This document shows, in pieces, positions 1 to 8,858 of a stretch of DNA of 64,000 nucleotides; positions within the stretch are counted from its first letter, which is position 1; each line of letters starts with the position of its first letter. Source of the stretch: Thalassotalea sp. Sam97 (GTDB lineage Bacteria > Pseudomonadota > Gammaproteobacteria > Enterobacterales > Alteromonadaceae); contig NZ_CP166919.1 of the NCBI RefSeq assembly GCF_041379765.1, positions 1,674,001-1,738,000 on the forward strand, written 5' to 3'. A model generated the notes under the pieces. That model was not told the origin of the DNA. It ran no database searches and was given only the letters and a program-made list of their open reading frames with translations. Position numbers and translations under genes: made by a program.

Positions 1-647
1 ATTCTCATCGAGATGATCACCTATTTGTCGATTTTATTGATAATGACGTTCAGTTGTTTTTGCAATCTCCTTCTCAAGCATTTGTTTTTATCGATACCGA
101 CAAAATCACCGAAGAGTCAATAACGCGTTACTTGGAAAATGTTATAAAACAACAACTTCCAGAAAACGTTCAAGGATTAAAATTGACCTTGCGGGCTGAG
201 AATATTGATGGTGACTACTACCATTACACCCACGGCCTAAAAAAGCATGATGGTAATTGTCAGCGTATCGCGCACGGACACCGCTCAACAATTGATATTT
301 TTTGTGACGGTGAGCCGTCGCCACAATTAGAGCATTATTGGTGCCAGCGATGGCAAGATATTTACCTTGCCAGTGAAAGTGATACCGTAACTGTTAATGA
401 AGTTGAGTTATCAGCACATGCACGTCAGCATTTAGCCGATGACCACCAGTTTTTCAGTTACTATGCTCCGCAAGGCCGTTTTGATATTGCTGTTCGTTCG
501 GCGGTGTTGGAAGTGGTTGATTGTGATTCTACCGTTGAATTGTTAGCCGATTATATCGCACGGCAATTAAAACAGCGTGATTCAAAGCATAATTACCAAG
601 TGGTCGCCTATGAAGGGGTTGGAAAAGGAGCCATTGCCTGTGCCTAA
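1..647 (+). CDS. 6-carboxytetrahydropterin synthase (QueD/PTPS) family protein, 5' end missing
   Basis: The reading frame is open from base 3, so the gene begins before the window; the TTG at 54 is probably internal. The visible part resembles the 6-pyruvoyl/6-carboxytetrahydropterin synthase fold, with an HGH zinc-ligand-type motif (HGHRST) followed by a C-terminal segment resembling the family's C-terminal helix (residues such as DCDSTVELLADYI). Family members make 6-carboxytetrahydropterin in queuosine synthesis or related pterins. The protein is longer than E. coli QueD, so it may be a divergent paralogue. The gene overlaps the next CDS by 8 bases, suggesting translational coupling. Family assignment is fairly secure; substrate is not. 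Confidence 0.7.
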   Translation, partial: SHRDDHLFVDFIDNDVQLFLQSPSQAFVFIDTDKITEESITRYLENVIKQQLPENVQGLKLTLRAENIDGDYYHYTHGLKKHDGNCQRIAHGHRSTIDIFCDGEPSPQLEHYWCQRWQDIYLASESDTVTVNEVELSAHARQHLADDHQFFSYYAPQGRFDIAVRSAVLEVVDCDSTVELLADYIARQLKQRDSKHNYQVVAYEGVGKGAIACA

Positions 648-1527
648 GAACCAATTAAAATCGTTTGTTAAACCACTCATTAAGCCATTAAGCAGTGTTA
701 TGCTGGCGTTATTGTGCTCTGCACAAGCGCTTGCAGACGTATCGTTGCGTTTAGAAGGTGAATTAACACAAGGCGGTTTATTGGTTGGCCAAACCGAGGC
801 GGGTAATAAAGTATTCCTTAATGACAAACCATTAAAGGTTTCTCGCCACGGCTTGTTTGTCTTTGGTTTTTCTCGTGATGATACCGCGACACATGAGTTG
901 AAAGTTATTGGCGACAATGGCGAGCAACGTGTTAAGTCGCTCACGCCAAGTGCTCGTCAATACAAGATCCAGCGTATCGAAGGCATTGATCAAAAAATCA
1001 TGGAGCCAAGTAAGGAAGCATTAGCGCGAATTAAAAAGGATAATAAACAAATTCGCGCTGCTCGGGCAACAACGTCTAATCGCATTGATTTTGCTCATGG
1101 TTTTAAAGCACCCGCAACCGGGCCAATAACCGGTGTTTATGGTAGTCAGCGAATTTATAATGGTGTCCCGAAAAATCCGCATTATGGCATTGACTACGCA
1201 GGCCCCAAAGGCACGCCGGTATTGGCTCCAGCAGCTGGTGAAGTCGTACTTTGGGTACCCGACATGTTCTTTTCGGGTGGTACCTTAGTGATTGACCATG
1301 GTCATGGCATTACTTCGAGCTTTATTCATTTGAGTGCAGCTAACGTAAAAGTGGGTGATAAGGTTCTTCAAGGTCAACAAGTTGCTGAAATTGGTTCGAC
1401 AGGGCGGTCAACTGGCCCGCATCTAGATTGGCGCATTAATTGGTATAATGTTCGTCTTGATCCGGCATTAGCACTGAAACTACCGAATTATCATACCTTT
1501 AAGCAAAAGACTGAACTATCTCAGTAG
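640..1527 (+). CDS. M23 family metallopeptidase (LytM-type), secreted
   Basis: Peptidoglycan endopeptidase-like protein of about 295 residues. I choose the GTG at 640 because a strong AAGGAG lies at 625-630, 9 bases upstream, and the first residues then form a normal signal peptide (basic start, hydrophobic LSSVMLALLCSAQ, cleavage near ALA). An upstream ATG at 610 would extend it into the preceding gene. The C-terminal half carries the M23 zinc motifs: HYGID (H-x3-D), then DHGHG (H-x-H), and a downstream FIHLS. A family member normally cuts peptide cross-links or activates amidases in the periplasm; all ligands appear present, so it is probably catalytic. Confidence 0.85.
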   Translation: MPKNQLKSFVKPLIKPLSSVMLALLCSAQALADVSLRLEGELTQGGLLVGQTEAGNKVFLNDKPLKVSRHGLFVFGFSRDDTATHELKVIGDNGEQRVKSLTPSARQYKIQRIEGIDQKIMEPSKEALARIKKDNKQIRAARATTSNRIDFAHGFKAPATGPITGVYGSQRIYNGVPKNPHYGIDYAGPKGTPVLAPAAGEVVLWVPDMFFSGGTLVIDHGHGITSSFIHLSAANVKVGDKVLQGQQVAEIGSTGRSTGPHLDWRINWYNVRLDPALALKLPNYHTFKQKTELSQ

Positions 1528-1552
1528 TATTAAGTTTACAAACATTGATATT

Positions 1553-1595
1553 AAAAACCGCCCAAGATAAGTAAATCATTTGAAGGCGGTTTTTT
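1553..1595 (+). terminator. Intrinsic terminator after the M23 gene
   Basis: Inverted repeat AAAACCGCC / GGCGGTTTT with a loop of about 22 bases, followed by a T run. It lies between convergent genes and could act in both directions. The long loop makes it less ideal than others in the window. Confidence 0.6.
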
Positions 1596-1612
1596 ATGCC
1601 ATTTATCGTCTG

Positions 1613-2908
1613 TTAGCGGCTTTCAATAATACGATTTTTACCGGACTTAGCACGTTCAAGATGATCGGACTGTACGTAAACTCGGTCAGTCGTGCCCATG
1701 CTGGCATGACCAAGCTCGTCAGCCATATGTTTTAATGGGCGAGAATCAATATCCATAGAGGCACCGGTGTGTCTTAACCAGTGGGTGGTGGCTTCTTTTA
1801 ATGCTTGAGCTTCTTCTTTAAAGCCTTCACAAATCATTTGCTGGTAAGCATTATCAAAAGCCTTTTGGACGATACGACGTAATTGTCGAGAGGTCATGCC
1901 ACCAGAGCCTTTTAATTTGTGCACTAAGGGATCTGTTTCGCTCGACAAAGGGTATCCAGATAAGCCACGACTATGGCGATACTGTTCTAGAAACGGTAAA
2001 AACGCTTTAGGAACCGTAACATCGCGTTGTTTTGCACCTTTACCAAACACTTTAAACCAGTGGTTTTTGTCTTTGTCTTGCCAAAAATGGCCCATAACAG
2101 GTGTCCAATTCGGGCGCTCAGATAATTCTGAAACACGTAAATACAAGGTTTTTAAGCAGGCTATGACAAATAATGTACGCTGGTGATCAGGGTTCTCCGC
2201 AGCCAATTTTTCTGTCGACTCCAAGATAAAATCCCATTGCAACGACGATAAGCGTTTAACTTCGGTATAGGAAGTATTTTTAATCAAATATGGACAATCT
2301 TTTTTAACTGAGGCGATGGCATTACCAAAAGCATAATCTTCAGTAACGAGATAATCGTAATACACGTTGAGTACCGAGAATGTAGCTTTTAAGGCATCTT
2401 GCGAGCACTGATAATTTTGCTTTTTTTTATTAAAATCAATGTCGTCAGCTCGCTGAGATTTCGGGATCTTAATCGTGAATGGTCGCCATAAGGGATTTAT
2501 ATCACGAATGCCGTTACGTTGTTCAAAGCGTCGATAGACATTATCCGAAATCCATTCAACCGGCGGTTTATGGATAAAATCGATATACGATTCTAAATCA
2601 CGGCGCTTTAAATGCACCACAGATTTTTTACAGATCAACCAGCTCCAAAGTAATAGTTTTTCTGTTTCACCACGAAACAAATTATAGGTCGCTTCGTTAC
2701 GACGTCCTTTAGACTGCAGGAACTCTTTGGTGGCGCGGTAATCTTCAAGTGCGCCATTTACTGAACAATCTATCTCTGTGACAAAGTGTTTAACATTAGG
2801 CGTGTCATCATTAAACAATTGGTTTTTAGTTAACAATTGAAAGTAGCGATGCGAGTCGAACAACGGCTCGGCGATAAACAGTTTGTTATCAGTTTTTTGA
2901 TGAGACAT
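1613..2908 (-). CDS. Tyrosine recombinase / phage-type integrase, stand-alone
   Basis: A 431-residue tyrosine recombinase. The catalytic domain is recognisable: an Arg in LYLRVSELSE, a basic beta-hairpin (FGKGAKQRDVTV), H376-x-x-R379 (HWLRHTGAS), H401 in ELGHASMG and the likely nucleophile Y411. The long N-terminal half would hold the core-binding domain. It stands alone between an M23 gene and a pqi operon, with no phage or excisionase genes and no tRNA next to it. It is longer than integron integrases, and I see no IntI-specific features. Its recombination target cannot be read from the sequence. It may be a domesticated or regulatory recombinase. Confidence 0.8.
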   Translation of the reverse strand: MSHQKTDNKLFIAEPLFDSHRYFQLLTKNQLFNDDTPNVKHFVTEIDCSVNGALEDYRATKEFLQSKGRRNEATYNLFRGETEKLLLWSWLICKKSVVHLKRRDLESYIDFIHKPPVEWISDNVYRRFEQRNGIRDINPLWRPFTIKIPKSQRADDIDFNKKKQNYQCSQDALKATFSVLNVYYDYLVTEDYAFGNAIASVKKDCPYLIKNTSYTEVKRLSSLQWDFILESTEKLAAENPDHQRTLFVIACLKTLYLRVSELSERPNWTPVMGHFWQDKDKNHWFKVFGKGAKQRDVTVPKAFLPFLEQYRHSRGLSGYPLSSETDPLVHKLKGSGGMTSRQLRRIVQKAFDNAYQQMICEGFKEEAQALKEATTHWLRHTGASMDIDSRPLKHMADELGHASMGTTDRVYVQSDHLERAKSGKNRIIESR

Positions 2909-3426
2909 AAAATAAGTTCGTTATAGTTATTAATATCGTAAAGAGATCACAATCCATACGCAAAATAATTAACGCGCATAGACGCATGATGAAAGACGTA
3001 TCGTTAAGTTACTGATATCTGATAATCATCATCATAAACAGCGAACATGAACACAACGTGTAATAACGTCATAATAACAGCCAAAATCCAAATGTCCACT
3101 AATTAACATTAACGGAAATTTGATTGGGTGAAAGCATGCCCTGTGGCTATGTATATCACTAAGTCTGTGTTTGGCTGTTTATGCGTTTCTCTATAAATCA
3201 GCAAATTAAAATTAACCTCAAATATAACATGCATTTACGCGCGTCTGTGTAAAATCTGGGTGTGATGACAGCCAAAACAATTTTATTTTTTACGTACAAG
3301 CGCGCAAATTCATCCTAAAAAGCTCTTAATGTGTTGATTTTATTAGCCTACAGCAATATTTATAAAGATTTGAATGACCCTTTATTTAGGTCTATCCTGT
3401 CGATTACGTGGTTTAGGCGGCCATTA
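2909..3426. other. Intergenic region, nothing clear
   Basis: About 520 AT-rich bases between the recombinase start and the 3' end of the pqiB-like gene. I see no ORF with coding character, no RNA gene and no strong hairpin. A 10-base string ACAGCCAAAA occurs twice, which may be chance. It could contain the recombinase promoter. Confidence 0.5.
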
Positions 3427-6400
3427 TCAGTTAACGGGTTTGGTTAGTACTGGTTGCCACTCTAGCCATTGAGACTGCGGTTTGTCGTGTAACCAAAATT
3501 GATGACCAGAGTCGATTCCGTCTGTTTTACCATTTGGTGTGACAAAAGCAATGCCACCGGCAAGCAAGCTGTCGATACTTTCGGTTGACACTTGAACACC
3601 TGATATCAAGCTGGCATCAATGTCGATACCACTGACATTGTAGAATTTGCTTTGCAAACGCAACAAATGCGCATGTTCTTCATAAATATGCGCATAAATT
3701 CGCACACCGTCAGCAAAATGATTCAGCTCAACCCCGAGCACTTCGCCAACCTTGATTTGCCTATAGTATATTGGGCTTTCTCTGTCTATCGATCCTCGGT
3801 GCGACGCATTTACAACCACATTTAAGCCATGTGTTAATGAGGTAACAACAGGCTCTCGTAATAGTCCGGTAAACTCTATTGCAGTGTTGGCACCGTTACC
3901 TGGCAAAACTTTGATAAAGTTGCCAACAAAGTATGCGATGGGATCTTTTACTTTGGCAATATTCACTTCTGGTGTCACCAACCAATATTTAGCGCCATGG
4001 CGAGTGAGTCCTTGATATTTATCATTGATGAGCGCGGTAACTTTGGTCTTTGTTAATTGTTTATTGAGAACAACATCAATGACTTTACCTACCACATGAT
4101 CTTGATATTGTATTTGCGCATTAGCTTTTACATCAACCACTTGGTCAAAGTTTATGGTGATTTTATTACTACCATAGCCAATCGAATCGAATGAGGAATA
4201 CAAAGTAAACGACTGCATCTCTTGTGCAAGTTCGTTAGCGCTTTCGTTTTCACCGGAAACACTTGGCAGATATAACGCGATACCACCACGTATTATGGTA
4301 TCTAAACTGTCAGTTTTCACATCGACACCTTGCAAGTTTGCATTGAATGAAATGCCGCTAGCATTATAAAAACTCGATGATTGTCGTACTAAATGTCGGT
4401 AAGCCTCATCTATTGTTAAAGAAATCACCACATTTGAACCGTCCTCATTCAGATCAACCTTATCTACCTGACCAATGACCATCGATTTATATGTGATAGG
4501 CGTTCCGCGTGTTAATCCATACGTACTTTCGGCGTGCAATATCAACTGCAATCCCGTATCACTCGGTTTATTATCGGGTACCTGGCTCAACAAGGAAAAT
4601 TGTTGTTTTAATGCGCCGTCACCGGGTTTGAGTTGTAAAAATGCTCCTTCTATAAAGGCATTTAGTCCGGATATATTAGCGCTACTCAGCTCGGGTTCAA
4701 CAATCCATATTTGACTGCCCTGCCGAAATAATGTTTTGTAATGAGGGCGATAACCCACCGTAACAAGGTTTGTATTTGCATCCTTGGCTTTGACATTGGT
4801 GACTATACCTATGTCTTTTTCACCGTATTTTAATTTGGTGATGCCTTTGATCAGAGGATATTGATTAGCCGCTTCTAGGGTTATATATTGTGAATTTAAC
4901 GCGTCATCTAAGCTTGAACGCAATACAAATGTGTGACCATCATTGATCGATTTAGCCTGATTAAAATCAAGGGTTTGAAAGCCAATTCCGCCTGAAATTA
5001 ATGACTCTAACGGTGCTGTTCGAAGCTTAAATGAACGAAGAGTACCTGACAATTCAACCCCCCCTTGCTCAAAAAATACGCTACTGGCATTGACTAAATG
5101 TGCGAATTTAGGCTGGATATGGATGTGTGTAGTAAATTGCTGTTTATCATCGTTAAGGCGATGTCCCTGAACCGTGCCAACAGGCATGTTGCGATAGTAC
5201 ACTGTAGCGCCAACCGGAACCGACTCAATATTATCAGTGAGCAAATTGACGTGTAAGCCTGGGGCATTGAATGTTAACGGCGGTTTCGTTGCTAATACCG
5301 TGAATTCTCGTCGTGGCTCGCCTTTACCAGTAAGTCGGAACGTGACGTAGGGACCACTCAATAAATGTTCTATATTTTCAATACCTTGCAGGCTTATTGT
5401 TGGTTTTTCTAACCAAAATTGCATCGTTGATAATAAATAAGGTTCTAACCGAGGATCGAGTAACACGCGTGCCGTCAAGCCCCCATGGGCTGCACTATAA
5501 GCAAAATCGACCACCTCACCGACATCGCCCCCTTCAAAAATAACTTTGGTAGACTCCGCTTTGATCCCCGAGTTTGGCGGAAAATGCATGGTTACTAATA
5601 CACCTGCTTTTGCATCGTCAAAGTCTTTATAAAGACGAAAATCACTAAAATCCTCAACTTCATCAGCGCTTCTCGCTCGCGGCGTATGAAAGGCTATGCC
5701 ACCACTGATCAGTGCAGAAAACGACTCTGTACGCACCTTGAACCCAGATAAATCGCCGCTAAACTCGACACCACTGGCGTGGTAAAATTTAGAATTAGCC
5801 GCCACTAAATGTTGATATTCCTCGTCAATTAACACATTGATGGTTAACAGATCGTTATCTTCTGATAATCGGTAGCCGTATACTTCCCCTACTTTAATTT
5901 GCTTATAAAAAACGCCGGTGCCGTGGGATATGGAGCCAAGTTCTCTGGCATATAGAGTCAAGTGCAGTCCCGGCGCATCGGCCGATCGTAGCGGTGGCCG
6001 TTTTAGTGCGTCATATTGGCGTACAGACTGAACACCATCGCCTGGCATAAATTCAAAATAATTCCCGGTTAAGACAGTGTCTAAACCAGAAATACCAGAT
6101 AAACTGATCTCTGGCTTAACTAACCAAAGTTTGCTGTTTTCGGTTAAATAAGGTTTGGTTGAGGCGTCCATTTCAATGGTCACTAGTACGGTATCCAGAT
6201 CTTCGAGCTTAAGTTTCTTAACGAGACCTACAGCGATACCCTTATAACGAACCTCGGTTTTATTTACGACGATTCCATCGGCACTGTGAACTCGAACTTG
6301 GATATCTATCCCCGCGTCACTGTATGATTTGAAAAGCAACCAGATACCAATCAACGCGGCAATACTTGGCAAAAGCCAAATTGCAGATAAACGCGATTTA

Positions 6401-6429
6401 CTGGTGATGACGGCTTGTTGTTTACTCAT
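3427..6429 (-). CDS. pqiB: MCE-family lipid transport tunnel protein (PqiB/LetB-like) with eight MCE repeats
   Basis: 1000 residues, longer than E. coli PqiB (three MCE domains) and LetB/YebT (seven). One N-terminal transmembrane anchor (about 14-33) is followed by eight MCE-like repeats starting near residues 41, 152, 274, 388, 510, 624, 748 and 865. Even repeats share a signature such as YYRQIKVGEVLG and later FYNVSGI...LLAGGIAF. In the family these stack as hexameric rings to form a periplasm-spanning tunnel for lipids between the inner and outer membranes. It overlaps the upstream pqiA-type gene by 8 bases and is last in the operon. Family certain; PqiB versus LetB naming is uncertain because of the repeat number. 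Confidence 0.9.
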   Translation of the reverse strand: MSKQQAVITSKSRLSAIWLLPSIAALIGIWLLFKSYSDAGIDIQVRVHSADGIVVNKTEVRYKGIAVGLVKKLKLEDLDTVLVTIEMDASTKPYLTENSKLWLVKPEISLSGISGLDTVLTGNYFEFMPGDGVQSVRQYDALKRPPLRSADAPGLHLTLYARELGSISHGTGVFYKQIKVGEVYGYRLSEDNDLLTINVLIDEEYQHLVAANSKFYHASGVEFSGDLSGFKVRTESFSALISGGIAFHTPRARSADEVEDFSDFRLYKDFDDAKAGVLVTMHFPPNSGIKAESTKVIFEGGDVGEVVDFAYSAAHGGLTARVLLDPRLEPYLLSTMQFWLEKPTISLQGIENIEHLLSGPYVTFRLTGKGEPRREFTVLATKPPLTFNAPGLHVNLLTDNIESVPVGATVYYRNMPVGTVQGHRLNDDKQQFTTHIHIQPKFAHLVNASSVFFEQGGVELSGTLRSFKLRTAPLESLISGGIGFQTLDFNQAKSINDGHTFVLRSSLDDALNSQYITLEAANQYPLIKGITKLKYGEKDIGIVTNVKAKDANTNLVTVGYRPHYKTLFRQGSQIWIVEPELSSANISGLNAFIEGAFLQLKPGDGALKQQFSLLSQVPDNKPSDTGLQLILHAESTYGLTRGTPITYKSMVIGQVDKVDLNEDGSNVVISLTIDEAYRHLVRQSSSFYNASGISFNANLQGVDVKTDSLDTIIRGGIALYLPSVSGENESANELAQEMQSFTLYSSFDSIGYGSNKITINFDQVVDVKANAQIQYQDHVVGKVIDVVLNKQLTKTKVTALINDKYQGLTRHGAKYWLVTPEVNIAKVKDPIAYFVGNFIKVLPGNGANTAIEFTGLLREPVVTSLTHGLNVVVNASHRGSIDRESPIYYRQIKVGEVLGVELNHFADGVRIYAHIYEEHAHLLRLQSKFYNVSGIDIDASLISGVQVSTESIDSLLAGGIAFVTPNGKTDGIDSGHQFWLHDKPQSQWLEWQPVLTKPVN

Positions 6430-7069
6430 AATTATTTTCTAGTGATTCGAGTCCATCTTGCTGATCCCAAAGTAATCGCGGATCAAAACTGTTTGCGGCA
6501 AATATGGTTAATATGACCATGATGCCGAACGCCGTTGCGCCAGGTCCCGCGACTACGTTAACCACGCTACCAATCTCTACTAGCGCAACCAATAATGCCA
6601 CAACAAACACATCCAACATTGACCAACGCCCAAAAAATTCAATCAGTCGGTACAATATGGTACGCTGTTTTTGGCTTAGCCGGCTTGGTCGTTGTAGCGA
6701 AACGAGTAACATAAAAAGGCCTAAAATTTTCGCTAATGGCACAACAAAACTGGCAATAAATACAATTATAGCAATGGGATACATCCCTAGCTTAGTTAGT
6801 AACAAAATCCCTGATAAAATGGTGTCTGGTTGTCCTTGACCAAAATATAATATGGTCATAATGGGGTACGCATTTGCTGGGAAAAAGGCGATCAGGGAGC
6901 ATATCGTCCATGCCCAGCATTTTTGCTCTGAATCGGTAATACGTTGCTGTACTTTTGTGTGGCAGCGGGGACAACGAGTCGCCTTAGATGATGGCGATTG
7001 AACCAATTGCTGACATACGTGACAACGAGCAAGCCCTTTTTCCATTGCTGAAGTACAGTGCTGGTTCAT
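6422..7069 (-). CDS. PqiA/LetA-like membrane protein, C-terminal-half equivalent
   Basis: 215 residues: a zinc ribbon (CHVC ... CPRC near the N-terminus) followed by about four transmembrane segments. It matches the second half of E. coli PqiA, including FPANAYPIM, LIEFFGRWSMLDVFV and FDPRLLWD. In PqiA/LetA the two such modules are fused in one 400+ residue protein; here they are separate genes in the same order. It starts in a 4-base ATGA-type overlap with the upstream gene and overlaps pqiB by 8 bases, so the three are presumably co-translated. It is expected to work with the MCE tunnel in the inner membrane. Confidence 0.88.
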   Translation of the reverse strand: MNQHCTSAMEKGLARCHVCQQLVQSPSSKATRCPRCHTKVQQRITDSEQKCWAWTICSLIAFFPANAYPIMTILYFGQGQPDTILSGILLLTKLGMYPIAIIVFIASFVVPLAKILGLFMLLVSLQRPSRLSQKQRTILYRLIEFFGRWSMLDVFVVALLVALVEIGSVVNVVAGPGATAFGIMVILTIFAANSFDPRLLWDQQDGLESLENNYE

Positions 7070-7665
7070 GCTACTTTATCCCAAATCAACTGTTTGTCTA
7101 ATGTGACTTTCAACGATATGACACATAACATGACAGCGACGAAGCACACTAAGCCACTGTCGTAATGCAACTCGGCAAGATCCTTGAGTTTAAACACCGA
7201 TACCAATATGCCGATAAGGAAGACTTCCAGCATTTCCCATGAATCAACATAGTGGTAATACACCATAAAATGATTAAACCAGGGCCGCTTAGTTTGTCGA
7301 TACTTTACGCCTAAACTGACAACCAGTGCCGATAGTAATTTTACGAACGGGGTTAACACACAAAATAAGAATACCAACACCGAAACAAAATATAGCTCGC
7401 TTTGCCATAGCGCTTGGATACCCGCTAAAATACTCGCGGCATTCTCTACGGATAATACTTGTAAGGACATTAATGGATAGCCGATTGCGGGTAAAAATAG
7501 CATTAATCCGGCAATTGATAGCCCTATCGTTCTATTGATCGGATTATGCTTGCGATCAAGTATCAAATGGTTGCACCGCGGACACAACGCAACTTGCCCT
7601 TCTTCAAGAACGTCTATTTCGACTAATGCATCACATTGTTCACAGGCATATTGCGTTTGTTGCAT
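7066..7665 (-). CDS. PqiA/LetA-like membrane protein, N-terminal-half equivalent
   Basis: 199 residues with an N-terminal zinc ribbon (CEQC ... CPRC) and about four transmembrane segments. It matches the first half of PqiA, for example FLPAIGYPLM, SWEMLEVFLIGILVSVFKL and LIWD. It is the first gene of a three-gene unit (this gene, the C-half gene, pqiB). No paraquat- or SoxS-type operator is identifiable by eye. The split of PqiA into two genes is the unusual point; both modules look intact, so they probably assemble as a heterodimer. Confidence 0.88.
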   Translation of the reverse strand: MQQTQYACEQCDALVEIDVLEEGQVALCPRCNHLILDRKHNPINRTIGLSIAGLMLFLPAIGYPLMSLQVLSVENAASILAGIQALWQSELYFVSVLVFLFCVLTPFVKLLSALVVSLGVKYRQTKRPWFNHFMVYYHYVDSWEMLEVFLIGILVSVFKLKDLAELHYDSGLVCFVAVMLCVISLKVTLDKQLIWDKVA

Positions 7666-7786
7666 CGTGTAGTTTGTTGATCATTTTCGGGCGATATATC
7701 TTCAGTGTGATGCAAAGCTTGACAATAGCAAGTCTGAGTCATTGGTATCACAAAACACTCCACACAAACCGACCACATAACTACAG

Positions 7787-8313
7787 TTAATATTGCCTCA
7801 ACTGTTTGCACCATATCTCGTATACAGCTCTGTCAAAAAGATAAAAAGTACAGCGAATATGTTGATATTGTATTGCCGTGCATGCTTGAAAAGCGATATC
7901 TGCCGCCTCGTGTGCTGGGTAGTTATAGACGCCACAGGAAATAGCGGGCAAGGCAAGTGTTCGGCATTGATGTTGTAATGCTAATTCTAATGTACTGATG
8001 TAGGCTGAGTATAGTTGCTGCGCCACCCTATCATTTTGTCGATGATAAACAGGCCCTACGGTGTGAATAACAAACTTAGCGGCGAGGTTTCCCGCCACTG
8101 TGATCCGTGCTTGCCCCGTTGGACAGCGAACGCCTTGATCAACGTTTAGCTTTTTACACGCAGCCAAAAGCTCTGCGCCTGCGGCTTTGTGAATAGCGCC
8201 ATCAACACCGCCACCGCCAAGCAATGTTGGATTGGCAGCGTTAACAATCGCATCGACTTGAGCCGTTGTAATATCAGCAAAGATCAGCGTGATATTGTGT
8301 CTTGTTGTTTCAT
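7787..8313 (-). CDS. Macrodomain (ADP-ribose-binding) protein, N-terminal frame disturbed
   Basis: Similar throughout to E. coli YmdB: DAIVNAANPTLLGGGGVDG, then CPTGQARIT, HTVGPVY and PAISCGVYNYP. Family members bind or hydrolyse ADP-ribose derivatives. The first in-frame ATG (8224) lies inside the ligand loop, so translation must start further upstream; the frame is open back to 8365 but has no ATG, GTG or TTG. An ATG at 8313 starts a plausible N-terminus (MKQQDTI) but is out of frame by a dinucleotide near 8291-8297 (AATATC where AATC would join the frames). Either a frameshift (real or from sequencing) or an ATA/ATT/CTG start is needed. It follows the 8322-8780 gene closely. Confidence 0.75.
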
Positions 8314-8321
8314 GGTGGTCG

Positions 8322-8780
8322 TTAATTTTTATCCAAGCTCCTATTAACGTGATTTGGCGACAGGCTCAGCCAAACCTTTTGACCGTAAGCGATACCGTCA
8401 ATGTATGGCGCGAGTACCTCAACGATATGAGCTGGATGAAAGTGAGCTGGTTTAGTTTCTGGATGCGGGTAATAAATAAGAGCTTGGTAGCATCGCTCGG
8501 CAAAAGCTAATGAACAATGACAGAAGCTAAATGTTTCAGGCTCAACACCTGGGTACCATGCTAATTTTTCAATTTGCTGATCGGGGTGTGTTAAAGCGAG
8601 TTGATAAGGCGAGATATCGATATTAATCGTACCTGAATAAAGACCCGTGATATCAATACCGATACGTTTAAAAAAGGGTAATTGCTGGCTAATACTACCG
8701 CCAATATAAGGGCAATCGCGAGCTTTTCCCGATGCGATTTGATGGCCTTTTACAATAATCCCAGGAATAACAAGGTTCAC
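8322..8780 (-). CDS. Small barrel protein resembling CTP-dependent riboflavin kinase fold; function unknown
   Basis: 152 residues. The pattern SGKARDCPYIGGSI ... GIDITGLYSGTINIDI ... HIVEVLAPYIDGIAYGQKVWL recalls the archaeal-type riboflavin kinase (DUF120, cradle-loop barrel), in which a G-x-G start, a PGTLN-like turn and a terminal VEI-x-AP strand are typical. Here PGTLN is replaced by SGTIN and the protein has extra Cys and His residues, so activity cannot be assumed. The gene ends just before the macrodomain gene and probably shares its transcript. This fold match is my inference from motif spacing and is tentative. Confidence 0.5.
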   Translation of the reverse strand: MNLVIPGIIVKGHQIASGKARDCPYIGGSISQQLPFFKRIGIDITGLYSGTINIDISPYQLALTHPDQQIEKLAWYPGVEPETFSFCHCSLAFAERCYQALIYYPHPETKPAHFHPAHIVEVLAPYIDGIAYGQKVWLSLSPNHVNRSLDKN

Positions 8781-8828
8781 GTTATTTGCTAAGTCCTTTG
8801 TACATATTGTCGACTTATTTTAGGGTAA

Positions 8829-8853
8829 TAAAAAAGGAGCCGAAGCTCCTTTT
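8829..8853 (-). terminator. Intrinsic terminator after the phosphoribosyltransferase gene
   Basis: Perfect stem AAAAGGAGC / GCTCCTTTT with a CGAA tetraloop and T runs on both strands. It sits directly after the stop at 8859 on the minus strand. Confidence 0.8.
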
Positions 8854-8858
8854 AATCA

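Noticed and set aside
1613..2908. Tyrosine recombinase as the missing integron integrase
   Set aside because: It is about 90 residues longer than IntI proteins, lies 35 kb from the cassettes and shows no IntI-specific extra motif or adjacent attI.
2909..3426. Origin, promoter cluster or att site in the long AT-rich gap
   Set aside because: No DnaA-box cluster, direct repeat pair or hairpin found on reading; only a 10-base repeat.
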